Positions 1-6,803 of a stretch of 49,596 bases of DNA are shown here, in pieces. The stretch's first letter is position 1. Each line of letters begins with the position of its first letter. Below the pieces are notes generated by a model, which saw only the letters and a program-made list of their open reading frames with translations, was not told the DNA's origin and did not search any database. Position numbers and translations under genes: made by a program. This DNA comes from Polaromonas sp. UBA4122. GTDB lineage: Bacteria > Pseudomonadota > Gammaproteobacteria > Burkholderiales > Burkholderiaceae_C. The DNA lies in the NCBI GenBank assembly GCA_002381615.1, contig DFWY01000093.1, positions 1 to 49,596 of the forward strand, read 5' to 3'.

Positions 1-387
1 CGGAGTCATAAGCCTTGTTATCACAGGTGTTGTTTTGACAAATCCAAGTTGCGCAATTAAGCGGACTGCAAAGTGAGCTTGGCCTGGTGCTGGCCGCCCT
101 GGTGGAACAAGAGCAAAAGTCGGGGGCGCAGAGCAACGCGCCGATGGCGCGGAAGCCCGTCTGGCTGGAGAAACAAGCCTTAGGGATTGGAGACTCGCGT
201 GAAAGAGCTTCAAGCTACACAAATGCAGCGTTGAGCGTGCTTATCTTTTGCTATCGTGCTCAACCAAAAAAAAGCGCAGTCCCGCGCCCCGCAGAAAGCT
301 GCCCTTTGGGCCCATGGCTCCTGGGCTTCGCCCCCGCCGCTAGGGGCGCGGCCCAGTGTTTCCGTTTAGTCAGACATACAAGCCCTA
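1..387. other. Left edge, no supported gene
   Basis: Open frames here do not resemble any protein I know and none has a convincing ribosome binding site. The stretch at about 270-350 is GC-rich and looks like decayed sequence. I see no RNA gene or clear terminator. Confidence 0.5.
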
Positions 388-696
388 TCAGGCGGCATGT
401 ACGGGCTGGGCGACCAGGCGCACGCCGAGCGCCGCACAGACACGGCTCACGGTGTCGAAGCGCGGCGCGCTATCCGGCCGCAATGCCTTGTACAAAGCTT
501 CGCGGGTGATCCCGGCCGACTTGGCTATATCGGTCATGCCACGAGCACGGGCAATGTCGCCGAGCGCTGCGGCCAGCAAGGCGGCATTGTTCGTTTCCAG
601 AATGTCGGTCAGATAGGCGGCTATAGCCTCCTCGCTGTCCAGGTAAGGTGATGCGTCGAACTCGGGCAGATCATCCACCTTGATGCGTTTTTTCAT
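388..696 (-). CDS. HTH antitoxin of a RelE-type toxin-antitoxin pair (HI1420/COG3636-like)
   Basis: About 102 residues. The C-terminal half is a helix-turn-helix (GMTDIAKSAGITREALYKAL), followed by DTVSRVCAALGVRL, the usual pattern of the addiction-module antidote family related to HI1420. Such antitoxins bind the toxin and repress the shared promoter. The ATG at 696 is chosen because an AGGAGA ribosome site lies just upstream; a TTG at 714 is open in frame but has no such support. It lies 14 bases downstream of the toxin gene and is clearly cotranscribed. The toxin-first gene order is typical of this family. Family recognition is from sequence style; DNA binding to the palindrome at 1014-1029 is inferred. 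Confidence 0.85.
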   Translation of the reverse strand: MKKRIKVDDLPEFDASPYLDSEEAIAAYLTDILETNNAALLAAALGDIARARGMTDIAKSAGITREALYKALRPDSAPRFDTVSRVCAALGVRLVAQPVHAA

Positions 697-710
697 GGTT
701 GTTTCTCCTG

Positions 711-1004
711 TCAATCCAGCAATGCTGCCAGCGCCTTGGCGCGCTTAATATCGCTTTTTTGTGTGCGCTTAGAGCCTCCAGCTAGCAACACGATCAGTTG
801 TGTGCCGCGCTGCGTGAAATACACCCGCCAGCCCGCACCCAGATGGATGCGCAGCTCAGACACGCCTTCACCCACCGGCTCCAAGTCGCCCATCAGGCCC
901 ACTCCAAGGCGTTTGATCCTGGCCGCGACAACACTACGGACCATGACATCGGTTAGTCCATCGTGCCAGGCGGTGAACTCGGGAAGAGGCTTGACCGTGA
1001 ACAT
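711..1004 (-). CDS. RelE/ParE-superfamily toxin (HI1419-like)
   Basis: 97 residues, the normal length for the addiction-module killer family. The core SELRIHLGAGWRVYFTQRG and the tail with LIVLLAGGSKRTQKSDI are the recognisable RelE/HigB-like fold: strands around G-x-G-W-R-V-Y, then a K-x-x-Q-x-x-D-I helix. Members are ribosome-associated mRNA interferases or gyrase poisons; which of these applies cannot be told from sequence. It is the first gene of a two-gene operon with the HTH antitoxin and probably contributes to plasmid maintenance. Its ATG at 1004 lies directly downstream of a perfect inverted repeat. It appears intact. Confidence 0.85.
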   Translation of the reverse strand: MFTVKPLPEFTAWHDGLTDVMVRSVVAARIKRLGVGLMGDLEPVGEGVSELRIHLGAGWRVYFTQRGTQLIVLLAGGSKRTQKSDIKRAKALAALLD

Positions 1005-1013
1005 GTGTTAATC

Positions 1014-1029
1014 GTAATCGACCGATTAC
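1014..1029. promoter_or_regulatory. Palindromic operator of the toxin-antitoxin operon
   Basis: GTAATCG-AC-CGATTAC: perfect 7-bp arms with a 2-bp centre, 10 bases upstream of the toxin start codon on the minus strand. Position and symmetry fit autoregulation by the HTH antitoxin or toxin-antitoxin complex. Binding itself is inferred. Confidence 0.65.
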
Positions 1030-1035
1030 ACAAAG

Positions 1036-1441
1036 TCAAGCGCTGGACAAATCCCCCGGTTTGGGATTAGGACCCCGATATACGGCTAGTTTTGCACTTG
1101 CCAGTCGATTCAAGCTAACGCATTGTTCTGCTGCTTGTGTTGCAAGGGAGCGATGGACCTCTGGCGGAATACGTACTCGAAATTCGCCAATGTAATGTTT
1201 TTTGGCCAAAGGAGTTGGGATCCTCACCGGCTTCGCGCATATCTTTCACCACGACAGCAACGGTTGCTCGAATTCCTTTTAGGGCGCCCTCTGGCGTTTT
1301 ATCCAACCAGAGTTCATGACTGATGTTGCCGGGGTAACTGACTTCAACGAGGCCGCGAGAGGCCCTGCCCGGCCAAGCCCGTTGGCTCATACCGGTAACC
1401 ACCCGCAATGACTTCATCGGGTTTTTGATGAAGTCATACAA
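1036..1441 (-). pseudogene. HicB-like antitoxin, frameshifted
   Basis: Two minus-strand reading frames together read as one HicB-type protein. The upstream frame gives VEVSYPGNISHELWLDKTPE, a helix, and KDMREAGEDP (the partial RNase-H-like half). The other frame continues with AKKHYIGEFRVRIPPEVHRS and SLNRLASAKLA (the ribbon-helix-helix half; HicB proteins usually have F-x-x-R-x-P-P-E-x-H-x). The switch falls near GAGGATCCCAACTCC at about 1217-1231, so an indel has broken the gene. No HicA toxin gene is visible nearby. A shorter GTG-initiated product covering only the C-terminal RHH half is possible, but I consider this a relic. Confidence 0.6.
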
Positions 1442-1452
1442 CCCTTACCGGC

Positions 1453-1955
1453 TCAGGCGGGATGGAACCCCGCCTGCTCAACGACTTCCTGGAGTCCGCG
1501 GGTAAAAATCTCCTTCTCGGACTCGGGCAATCCATGTTTATCGAAAACTTCGTTAATGATGGAAAAGCCCTCTAGGAGCCACTTCTTAAGTTTGGCCGCA
1601 TCGATCTGCACGGCTCCGCCACCGGGATAGTTGGACCCGCAGACGCACGATCCCAAGATGATGATGCTGTCGTCTACGTGATTGAAGAAGAATGCCAAAT
1701 ACGGCCAAGCCACATGGAAGGCCCGAAAAAAAGTTCGCACCTATGGGATGTCGACCAGGGCCTTCGGATCCTCGTCGGCCGTCCATTGCCAAACTCATCT
1801 GGCCTTTGTAGAACCATGTCTCTTCGCGCGTAGCTAGCAGAATCCTGAGGCTTGATCACAGATTCGACATTCATCTTCTCGACTGCACGGCGAGAGATCA
1901 TCAGTACCACCGGATCCCTGATTCCAGTTCGAAGGTCGAATCGTTGGTTTGTCAT
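1453..1955 (-). pseudogene. Unknown gene, probably one frame broken near 1745
   Basis: Not recognised. A minus-strand frame starting at 1955 (MTNQRFDLRTGIRDPVVLMI) reads well to about 1750. A second minus-strand frame reads well from about 1740 to 1453 and ends GLQEVVEQAGFHPA. The two could be halves of one protein of about 165 residues separated by a frameshift, or two unrelated small ORFs. No domain is assigned. The neighbouring HicB relic shows the region is decaying. Confidence 0.35.
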
Positions 1956-2022
1956 GTCTCGATTTTCCCTGAACTAGGACATCCTTTTCCCAGCCCGCCT
2001 GACCCCGTATCTGCACCCTACC

Positions 2023-2268
2023 CTATTCCGGCTTGACTAATGCCTGGGGCCCAACCTGAGCCCGGCACAACCCCAGGCAACTGGTTGCAAAGAACCCAAT
2101 CTGCTGCACCAGGAGCCCTCGTGCATCGATGCCGATAGCGAAACCGATCATGGCAACATTGGCCGCCAGAAAGGCATACCAGCCATACCTGGAGACTCGG
2201 CTGTTCGTTGCCAAGAGGAAGGCGCCCAAGAGGCCAAGGAGGGCGCCGGTCCATTCTAAAGTCACCAT
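2023..2268 (-). CDS. Small membrane protein of unknown function
   Basis: 81 residues with three hydrophobic segments: about residues 7-22 (TGALLGLLGAFLLAT), 28-45 (GWYAFLAANVAMIGFAIG) and 51-66. The polar turns (SRVSRYGW) and overall layout resemble the short half-transporter/PnuC-like proteins found on phages and plasmids, but this is resemblance only. It is on the same strand as parB but lies beyond the candidate parS sites, so it need not be part of the par operon. Confidence 0.5.
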   Translation of the reverse strand: MVTLEWTGALLGLLGAFLLATNSRVSRYGWYAFLAANVAMIGFAIGIDARGLLVQQIGFFATSCLGLCRAQVGPQALVKPE

Positions 2269-2335
2269 ATTTACGCGGTGTCAGTTTTCTCGATCGTCGT
2301 TGATGCCCACCAAATTCAAACCACCAGTGCCTGGC

Positions 2336-2387
2336 GTGTTTCCCCGGGAAACACTGTAAGCAAAACCAGTGTTTCCAGGGGAAACAC
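2336..2387. repeat. Two parS-like 19-bp palindromes (candidate centromere)
   Basis: Site 1 at 2336-2354 reads GTGTTTCCCCGGGAAACAC, with perfect 9-bp arms around a central C. Site 2 at 2369-2387 reads GTGTTTCCAGGGGAAACAC, with 8-bp arms. Centres are 33 bp apart, about three helical turns. They lie 8 bp beyond the parB stop codon. The TGTTTC...GAAACA shape is like known parS sites (the Bacillus parS is TGTTTCACGTGAAACA). ParB binding is inferred from position and symmetry. Confidence 0.7.
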
Positions 2388-2394
2388 CTGCTGA

Positions 2395-3372
2395 TTACGC
2401 GACCAATTTAGCGACAGCATCCTTTACCCTTTCAAACAGCGCCTCGTCAATTCCAGACAAATCCAGCCGAGCCGATCGATTTCGTGAGTCGTATGAAAAT
2501 TTGCCTGTTTGCCCATGTGAGCCTCTGATTTCGAAAGGTTTGGCAACAAATTTACTCTCACCAAGCAACCGTTTGAGCACCTCTGCCGCACTTGGTCTTG
2601 GCGAAAGCTTCGAAAGTTCATTAGCTCGATTTAATACACGATCAGGGTCTTTTTGAATCGCTGCCGTAAGCTCAGTTGCCCACCGGAATTGGATATCCAG
2701 GGGAGACTGAAATGCACTCAAAACGCTAACAGGAAGCCTCGCGAGTGAAACTGCTTTGCTGACTGTTCCTGGCTCGATTCCGACCGTTTCAGCAAGTTTC
2801 CTCAGCGACGCAAACAACCCATCATCAAGCGCCCTTGCATACATGAGCCCCTGCTCATACGGCCGCAAGTCTGCCCGTTGTCGGTTTTCCCTGTCCATTT
2901 GCGCAAACAGCTCCGCGTCGCTCACGGCTTCGATTAATGCAAGCACGGGAAGCCCGAGCTCCAGACACGCACGATGGCGCCGGTGGCCAAAGACAATTTC
3001 GTACTCACCCGTGCTCCCCGCAATCGGACGAACTTTGATGGCCTGGACGTTACCGCCGGCGGATTCAATTTCTGACTTCAGAGCTTCAAATTTCTTGGAT
3101 TTGAATGAGTCCTCGGAACGATTGGCCCAGTGGCTCGCTTTGATGGACGTCGGGTCTAGACTTTTCGTCAACTCCGAATCCTTAAATGCTTCGAGTTCAC
3201 TGCGCAATTTTTCGTTTTCTTCAGCAATCTTACGGTCGCTGTAAATGCTATCTACATGAAATCCGATTGCGGTTTTCTGTGCCTCTGGAGCATGACCATC
3301 CTTACGTCTAGCCGCGCCATCGGCAGCGATTTTCCCGACGTTAACTTTTGAAAGTTTGTCTTTTAGTGACAT
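2395..3372 (-). CDS. parB: ParB-family plasmid partition protein
   Basis: About 325 residues from the ATG at 3372, preceded by AGGAGA; an in-frame upstream extension to 3438 overlaps parA and is not needed. The central ParB/Srx core shows YEIVFGHRRHRACLELGLPV (box I GxRR-x-R-A) and ENRQRADLRPYEQGLMYARAL (box II). An HTH follows (SLRKLAETVGIEPGTVSKAV), then a C-terminal dimerisation region. In this family box I binds CTP and the HTH reads parS. The gene is directly downstream of parA (17-bp gap), so they form a parAB operon, and two palindromes beyond the stop codon are the likely centromere. The arrangement resembles large beta-proteobacterial low-copy plasmids. Confidence 0.93.
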   Translation of the reverse strand: MSLKDKLSKVNVGKIAADGAARRKDGHAPEAQKTAIGFHVDSIYSDRKIAEENEKLRSELEAFKDSELTKSLDPTSIKASHWANRSEDSFKSKKFEALKSEIESAGGNVQAIKVRPIAGSTGEYEIVFGHRRHRACLELGLPVLALIEAVSDAELFAQMDRENRQRADLRPYEQGLMYARALDDGLFASLRKLAETVGIEPGTVSKAVSLARLPVSVLSAFQSPLDIQFRWATELTAAIQKDPDRVLNRANELSKLSPRPSAAEVLKRLLGESKFVAKPFEIRGSHGQTGKFSYDSRNRSARLDLSGIDEALFERVKDAVAKLVA

Positions 3373-3389
3373 CGTGTGTTCTCCTGTGT

Positions 3390-4592
3390 TCACGCGTTCT
3401 GCGTAACTCGTTTGAAATCGGCGAGCTGCCTTCCCCATGCCATCAAAATTTGAACCTCCACAAGCTCGACAAATCTCTCGTACGCATCGAACGCGCGGCG
3501 ATAGGTTTTTGAGTTGATTTCCGATGGTGCGATGTCGTAAATGGTTCCGAACGATGCACTGGCGCCCTTCGTGGCGCTGGTCTCCGGAATCTCAACCGGC
3601 AGCAGCTTGTCGCCGTAGGCCCCGCCAATCCACTCGCGGACCGCGGAGGATGAGGCGCTGTTGTAGTCAACGCGCGACAACAGGATGTTCACGAAATCGA
3701 ACTCCTTTGTCTTGTTGCGTTCAGTTATCAATCCTTTGACAACGTCATTGAAAAGACTGAAAAACTGAGAACTTGAAATGAAGTCAAGATTGTTCGGCGG
3801 AACCGGAATGATGAGCCCATCAGCAGCCAACATTGCATTGATGGTCATGTAGGAGAGGGCAGGGGAGGTGTCGATGACGATAACGTCGTAGTTTTGTCGA
3901 ACATCATCAAGGGCGAAGCTGAGCACATTCCAGAACTCAAAATTCGCCTCATTTTTTTGTCGGGCCGGCAGCGCAAATTCAGCGCCGTATAACGATAGGC
4001 TTGCTGGAATGACGTCGATTCCGTCCCAGTACGTTTTCCTTATCGCATAGGCTGCAGATTGGTGGGCGCCGTAGCAAAGCGGAAGCAACGTGTCGTCATC
4101 GTCCACGTTGTCAATGCCCATCAGTGTTGTCGCTGATGCTTGAGGGTCCTGGTCAATAATGAGCACGCGATGACCTCGCAGGCTCAAGCCTTGCGCAAGC
4201 GCAACCGCAGTCGTGGTTTTGCTGACGCCGCCTTTGAAATTACAAACACCGATAACGATGGCGTCGGCTCCCTCTGGGCGCATGTTCTCCTTGAATATTG
4301 AGCGAGTCCAAGCACGCAGCGCTTCCAAGCTAAACATGCGACGTTTCTTGCCGGGCTCAGGCTCCATCGACCCAGGAAGATCACCTTTTCGGATGCGCGC
4401 CAAAACCTCTTTGTCATCGAGTCCACAAAACCATCCAAGTTGGAGAGCTGTGAAGGTCGGGGCTGGCTTAACGAAGTCCGGCTCAAGAAGACTTTCCCGA
4501 ACGCCATCTACGACGTCCCTGGCTTTTTCGCCCAACGTTATCAAGTCGGCGAGGTTTATACGGCTGGTAACGACTTGTGCTGGTTTTTTCAT
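3390..4592 (-). CDS. parA: ParA-family partition ATPase with N-terminal DNA-binding region
   Basis: 400 residues. The first ~105 residues form an N-terminal extension with an HTH-like segment (FTALQLGWFCGLDDKEVLAR), as in type Ia ParA proteins that also repress their own operon. The deviant Walker A is NFKGGVSKTTTA (about residues 118-129, with the signature lysine at 120), followed by LIIDQDPQAS and VIVIDTSPAL. It drives plasmid segregation by ATP-dependent, nucleoid-bound gradients with ParB. The start at 4592 lies next to the replication origin. Autoregulation by the N-terminal domain is likely from family knowledge, but I did not find a clear operator in 4593-4660. Confidence 0.93.
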   Translation of the reverse strand: MKKPAQVVTSRINLADLITLGEKARDVVDGVRESLLEPDFVKPAPTFTALQLGWFCGLDDKEVLARIRKGDLPGSMEPEPGKKRRMFSLEALRAWTRSIFKENMRPEGADAIVIGVCNFKGGVSKTTTAVALAQGLSLRGHRVLIIDQDPQASATTLMGIDNVDDDDTLLPLCYGAHQSAAYAIRKTYWDGIDVIPASLSLYGAEFALPARQKNEANFEFWNVLSFALDDVRQNYDVIVIDTSPALSYMTINAMLAADGLIIPVPPNNLDFISSSQFFSLFNDVVKGLITERNKTKEFDFVNILLSRVDYNSASSSAVREWIGGAYGDKLLPVEIPETSATKGASASFGTIYDIAPSEINSKTYRRAFDAYERFVELVEVQILMAWGRQLADFKRVTQNA

Positions 4593-4657
4593 GGCGGCAA
4601 TTTGCAGGTTATCTTGAATAAAATCTGATTGTACGTTCTACGGTTGAAAAATGCCAA

Positions 4658-4767
4658 TTTTCCACAAAGATGTAGCACTACCACTTCTTTCTTGCAGCCC
4701 GTTTTGACTTCATGCCTTTTGTTGTTCCTTTTCTAAAATCGTCGTCCAACAATTGGAGTTTTCCACA
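4658..4767 (+). promoter_or_regulatory. Two DnaA-box-like sites in the origin
   Basis: TTTTCCACA occurs at 4658-4666 and again at 4759-4767, both on the plus strand. Each matches the relaxed DnaA-box consensus TTWTNCACA. They are followed by an AT-rich stretch (about 4795-4860), which could be the melting region, and then the iterons. Such an order is standard for iteron plasmids; function is inferred. Confidence 0.55.
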
Positions 4768-4868
4768 GAAGCTGTGACTGGGTGGCCTTCTTCTTTTAAA
4801 TATCTTTAATAGGTTTAAGACTTTACGTTACAAATTATCTTTATAAATCAAGTAGTTACGTGATTTCA

Positions 4869-5127
4869 GATGAGGAAAAAACCGGGATAGATGAGACTTT
4901 AACCGGGATAGATGAGAAAAAAACCGGGATAGATGAGAAAAAAACCGGGCTCCTACATAAATATCAACATGCCAGTGAAGACCTGTAAATTGATACAGTA
5001 ATATCACATATGCGACCAGTTTTTAGTAGAAAAACGCCAGTCTAAAAGTCTTTCAGATGAGAAAAAAACCGGGTTGGAAGAGTTGTCAACGCACGAATTC
5101 AGCTGCTCAAATGAGAGAAAAACCGGG
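4869..5127 (+). repeat. Replication iterons (vegetative origin)
   Basis: An 18-bp unit close to GATGAGAAAAAAACCGGG starts at 4869, 4890, 4911 and 4932, an exact 21-bp period that places each copy on the same helix face. Further copies start at 5056 (identical to the units at 4911 and 4932) and at 5110 (AATGAGAGAAAAACCGGG). The unit at 4890 is degenerate in the middle (ACTTT). All are in the same orientation. This is the binding array expected for the Rep_3 initiator encoded immediately downstream. Confidence 0.9.
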
Positions 5128-5142
5128 TTAGGTAGTAATTTC

Positions 5143-5172
5143 AGATGAGATGGCATATAATTTATCTCATCT
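5143..5172. promoter_or_regulatory. Inverted half-iteron operator enclosing the rep promoter -10 box
   Basis: AGATGAGAT at 5143-5151 and its exact complement ATCTCATCT at 5164-5172 form a 9-bp inverted repeat, and each arm contains the GATGAG start of the iteron. A perfect TATAAT lies between them at 5156-5161. In Rep_3 plasmids, initiator dimers bind such inverted half-iterons and repress rep. No good -35 box is visible. This promoter implies that translation starts at 5192, not at the ATG at 5150, which would precede the transcription start. Confidence 0.7.
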
Positions 5173-5191
5173 AAAGAGACTCATCTTCTAT

Positions 5192-6478
5192 ATGGACCCT
5201 CATCAAAAAATCAACAAGCCCGTATCGACACTAGCCATCATTCCGAAAACAGGGTCCATTACGAGGCTTGGTCGCCAAGCGTACGCGGTTATGTTGATGT
5301 CCGCTCGGGAGCAGGCGGCGGAAGATGTCGAGACAGGTATGTTCTCGTCTCCTCTGCACGCCGTCATCGAAGGCTTTGATGGCAATAAGGAGTCGATGAA
5401 GGTGTTGAAATCGACGTTGCGCTCTATGGTTTCAAGCGTTATTGAGTGGCAGTCACCAACCGATGGTGAATCTGCGGAGTGGAATGCGTGCGGCCTGCTG
5501 TCTGGCGCCAAGATTAAAGTCATCAAAGGGGAAAATCATATTTTCTGGGCGTACGCCCCGAATCTTCGCAGCGAGCTCCTGAACCCACAGCGCTACGCAC
5601 AGTTGCAGCGCTCCACGATTTCCAAAGCCAAGAGTCACGCAGGTCTCGCCCTGTATGAGAATTGCGTGCGCTACAAGGATGTGCCTTCCGGCCTGACCAG
5701 CGAACATCCATGGGAATGGTGGGTGCCCGTGTTGCGTGGCAAGCCTGTGAAGAAAGGTAAAACTCTTGAATACGGGATTTTCAATCGGGACACGCTGAGC
5801 AAGGCGATTGCAGAGGTGAACGAGATTTCAGAAATTTCAGTGGCGTTGAGAGAAAAGAAATCAGGAAAGTCCGTGACCACGATTCAGTTTGAAGTCAGAA
5901 AGAAGCCTAGGACTGCGGAGTCTGCGCAAGAAGAGTCGCAAGGTCCGGTTAGCGCGTTGTCCCTGGTGAAGGCAGAAAAGATGGGGATTCCAGCAAAGAT
6001 TGCTGATGAGCACTTTGGGCGGTACGGCGACAAAGCATTTTTGGGTGCGCTGAATAAGTTCGCGTTGCGGCTTACGCAGTTTACGGCGCCTGTTGAAAAT
6101 AAGCTCGCCTACCTGAAGACGATTCTGGAAAATGGTGTCGCAGAGGAGTCCGTAGAGCAGCTGACGACTTCTGTGGAAGCGGTGAAAGAGGAAAGAGAGC
6201 CGCCGGCACTTAGCTCAATCCAGCTAAAACAAGTGCAGATGGCGGAGCAGGGTACAAGCCAGCTTGAAACTGTAAAGAAGGAAATTGCGGCCTTGCCTGA
6301 AGGGGAGAAGGAGGCGCTCGTTGACGAGCTCAAGGAATACATGGCAGCACAAAGGTTCTCAGCGCGCATGCGTTTGCGTGTCGAGTCTGGCGAATTGGAG
6401 AATCCCATAATTCAAGGCATTCTTGCAAGAATCCACTGGAAGAAGACGCGCGGGGCCAGCTGGTCGGCGGAGTCGTGA
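5192..6478 (+). CDS. repA: Rep_3-family replication initiator
   Basis: 428 residues from the ATG at 5192 (MDPHQKINKP); an in-frame ATG at 5150 overlaps the operator and lies upstream of the TATAAT, so I reject it. The N-terminal ~250 residues show the initiator replication protein pattern of two winged-helix domains, including ITRLGRQAYAVML, KSTLRSMVSSVIEW and LRSELLNPQRYAQLQ. The C-terminal part (about 250-428) is charged and less conserved. It should bind the iterons upstream to open the origin, and its dimers should repress its own promoter. It diverges from parAB, with the origin between them. I infer that this is the main replicon of the plasmid. Confidence 0.85.
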   Translation: MDPHQKINKPVSTLAIIPKTGSITRLGRQAYAVMLMSAREQAAEDVETGMFSSPLHAVIEGFDGNKESMKVLKSTLRSMVSSVIEWQSPTDGESAEWNACGLLSGAKIKVIKGENHIFWAYAPNLRSELLNPQRYAQLQRSTISKAKSHAGLALYENCVRYKDVPSGLTSEHPWEWWVPVLRGKPVKKGKTLEYGIFNRDTLSKAIAEVNEISEISVALREKKSGKSVTTIQFEVRKKPRTAESAQEESQGPVSALSLVKAEKMGIPAKIADEHFGRYGDKAFLGALNKFALRLTQFTAPVENKLAYLKTILENGVAEESVEQLTTSVEAVKEEREPPALSSIQLKQVQMAEQGTSQLETVKKEIAALPEGEKEALVDELKEYMAAQRFSARMRLRVESGELENPIIQGILARIHWKKTRGASWSAES

Positions 6479-6803
6479 GGACTTCCTGGCTGCCATCAAG
6501 TAGCTAAACCGGCTATTTCAGTCGAATTAGACGATCAAAAGTAATTTCCAAAGCTTCCCTTAGTGGACGGCGTCAACCAGCATGGCCGGTCGTTAGGATG
6601 GTTGTCGCTGCCTTTTGATGATTGACGTTTGCGATTGGCTTTGTCGTTTTCAAGTTGAATTCTCTGACGCCGAAGGGCCACTTTGCCGCGGTAGATCAAA
6701 CTCGAGTTCGGCCGCTTTGGCATCAGCATTCGATTCCTGGGCCGCATCCAGGACAGCGTCCTTCCGAGGCCTAGCCGACTGGATTTGCGTTTCTGGACAT
6801 TGA
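6479..6803. other. Gap between rep and relaxase genes
   Basis: Minus-strand frames covering 6535-6747 and 6650-6892 are open but overlap each other and the relaxase end, and neither resembles a known protein. The second is rich in A, E and D and could be a frameshifted extension of the relaxase C-terminus. No hairpin terminator with a T-run is obvious for either convergent gene. Confidence 0.4.

Noticed and set aside
3373..3438. N-terminal extension of ParB
   Set aside because: It overlaps parA and has no ribosome site, while the ATG at 3372 follows AGGAGA at good spacing.
4869..4949. Four direct repeats considered as a CRISPR array
   Set aside because: The repeats are 18 bp with 3-bp spacers at a 21-bp period and lie next to a Rep_3 gene; they are iterons, and no cas gene is present.
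5150..5191. Alternative upstream start of the replication initiator
   Set aside because: The ATG at 5150 lies before the TATAAT at 5156-5161 and inside the half-iteron operator, so the mRNA would not contain it.
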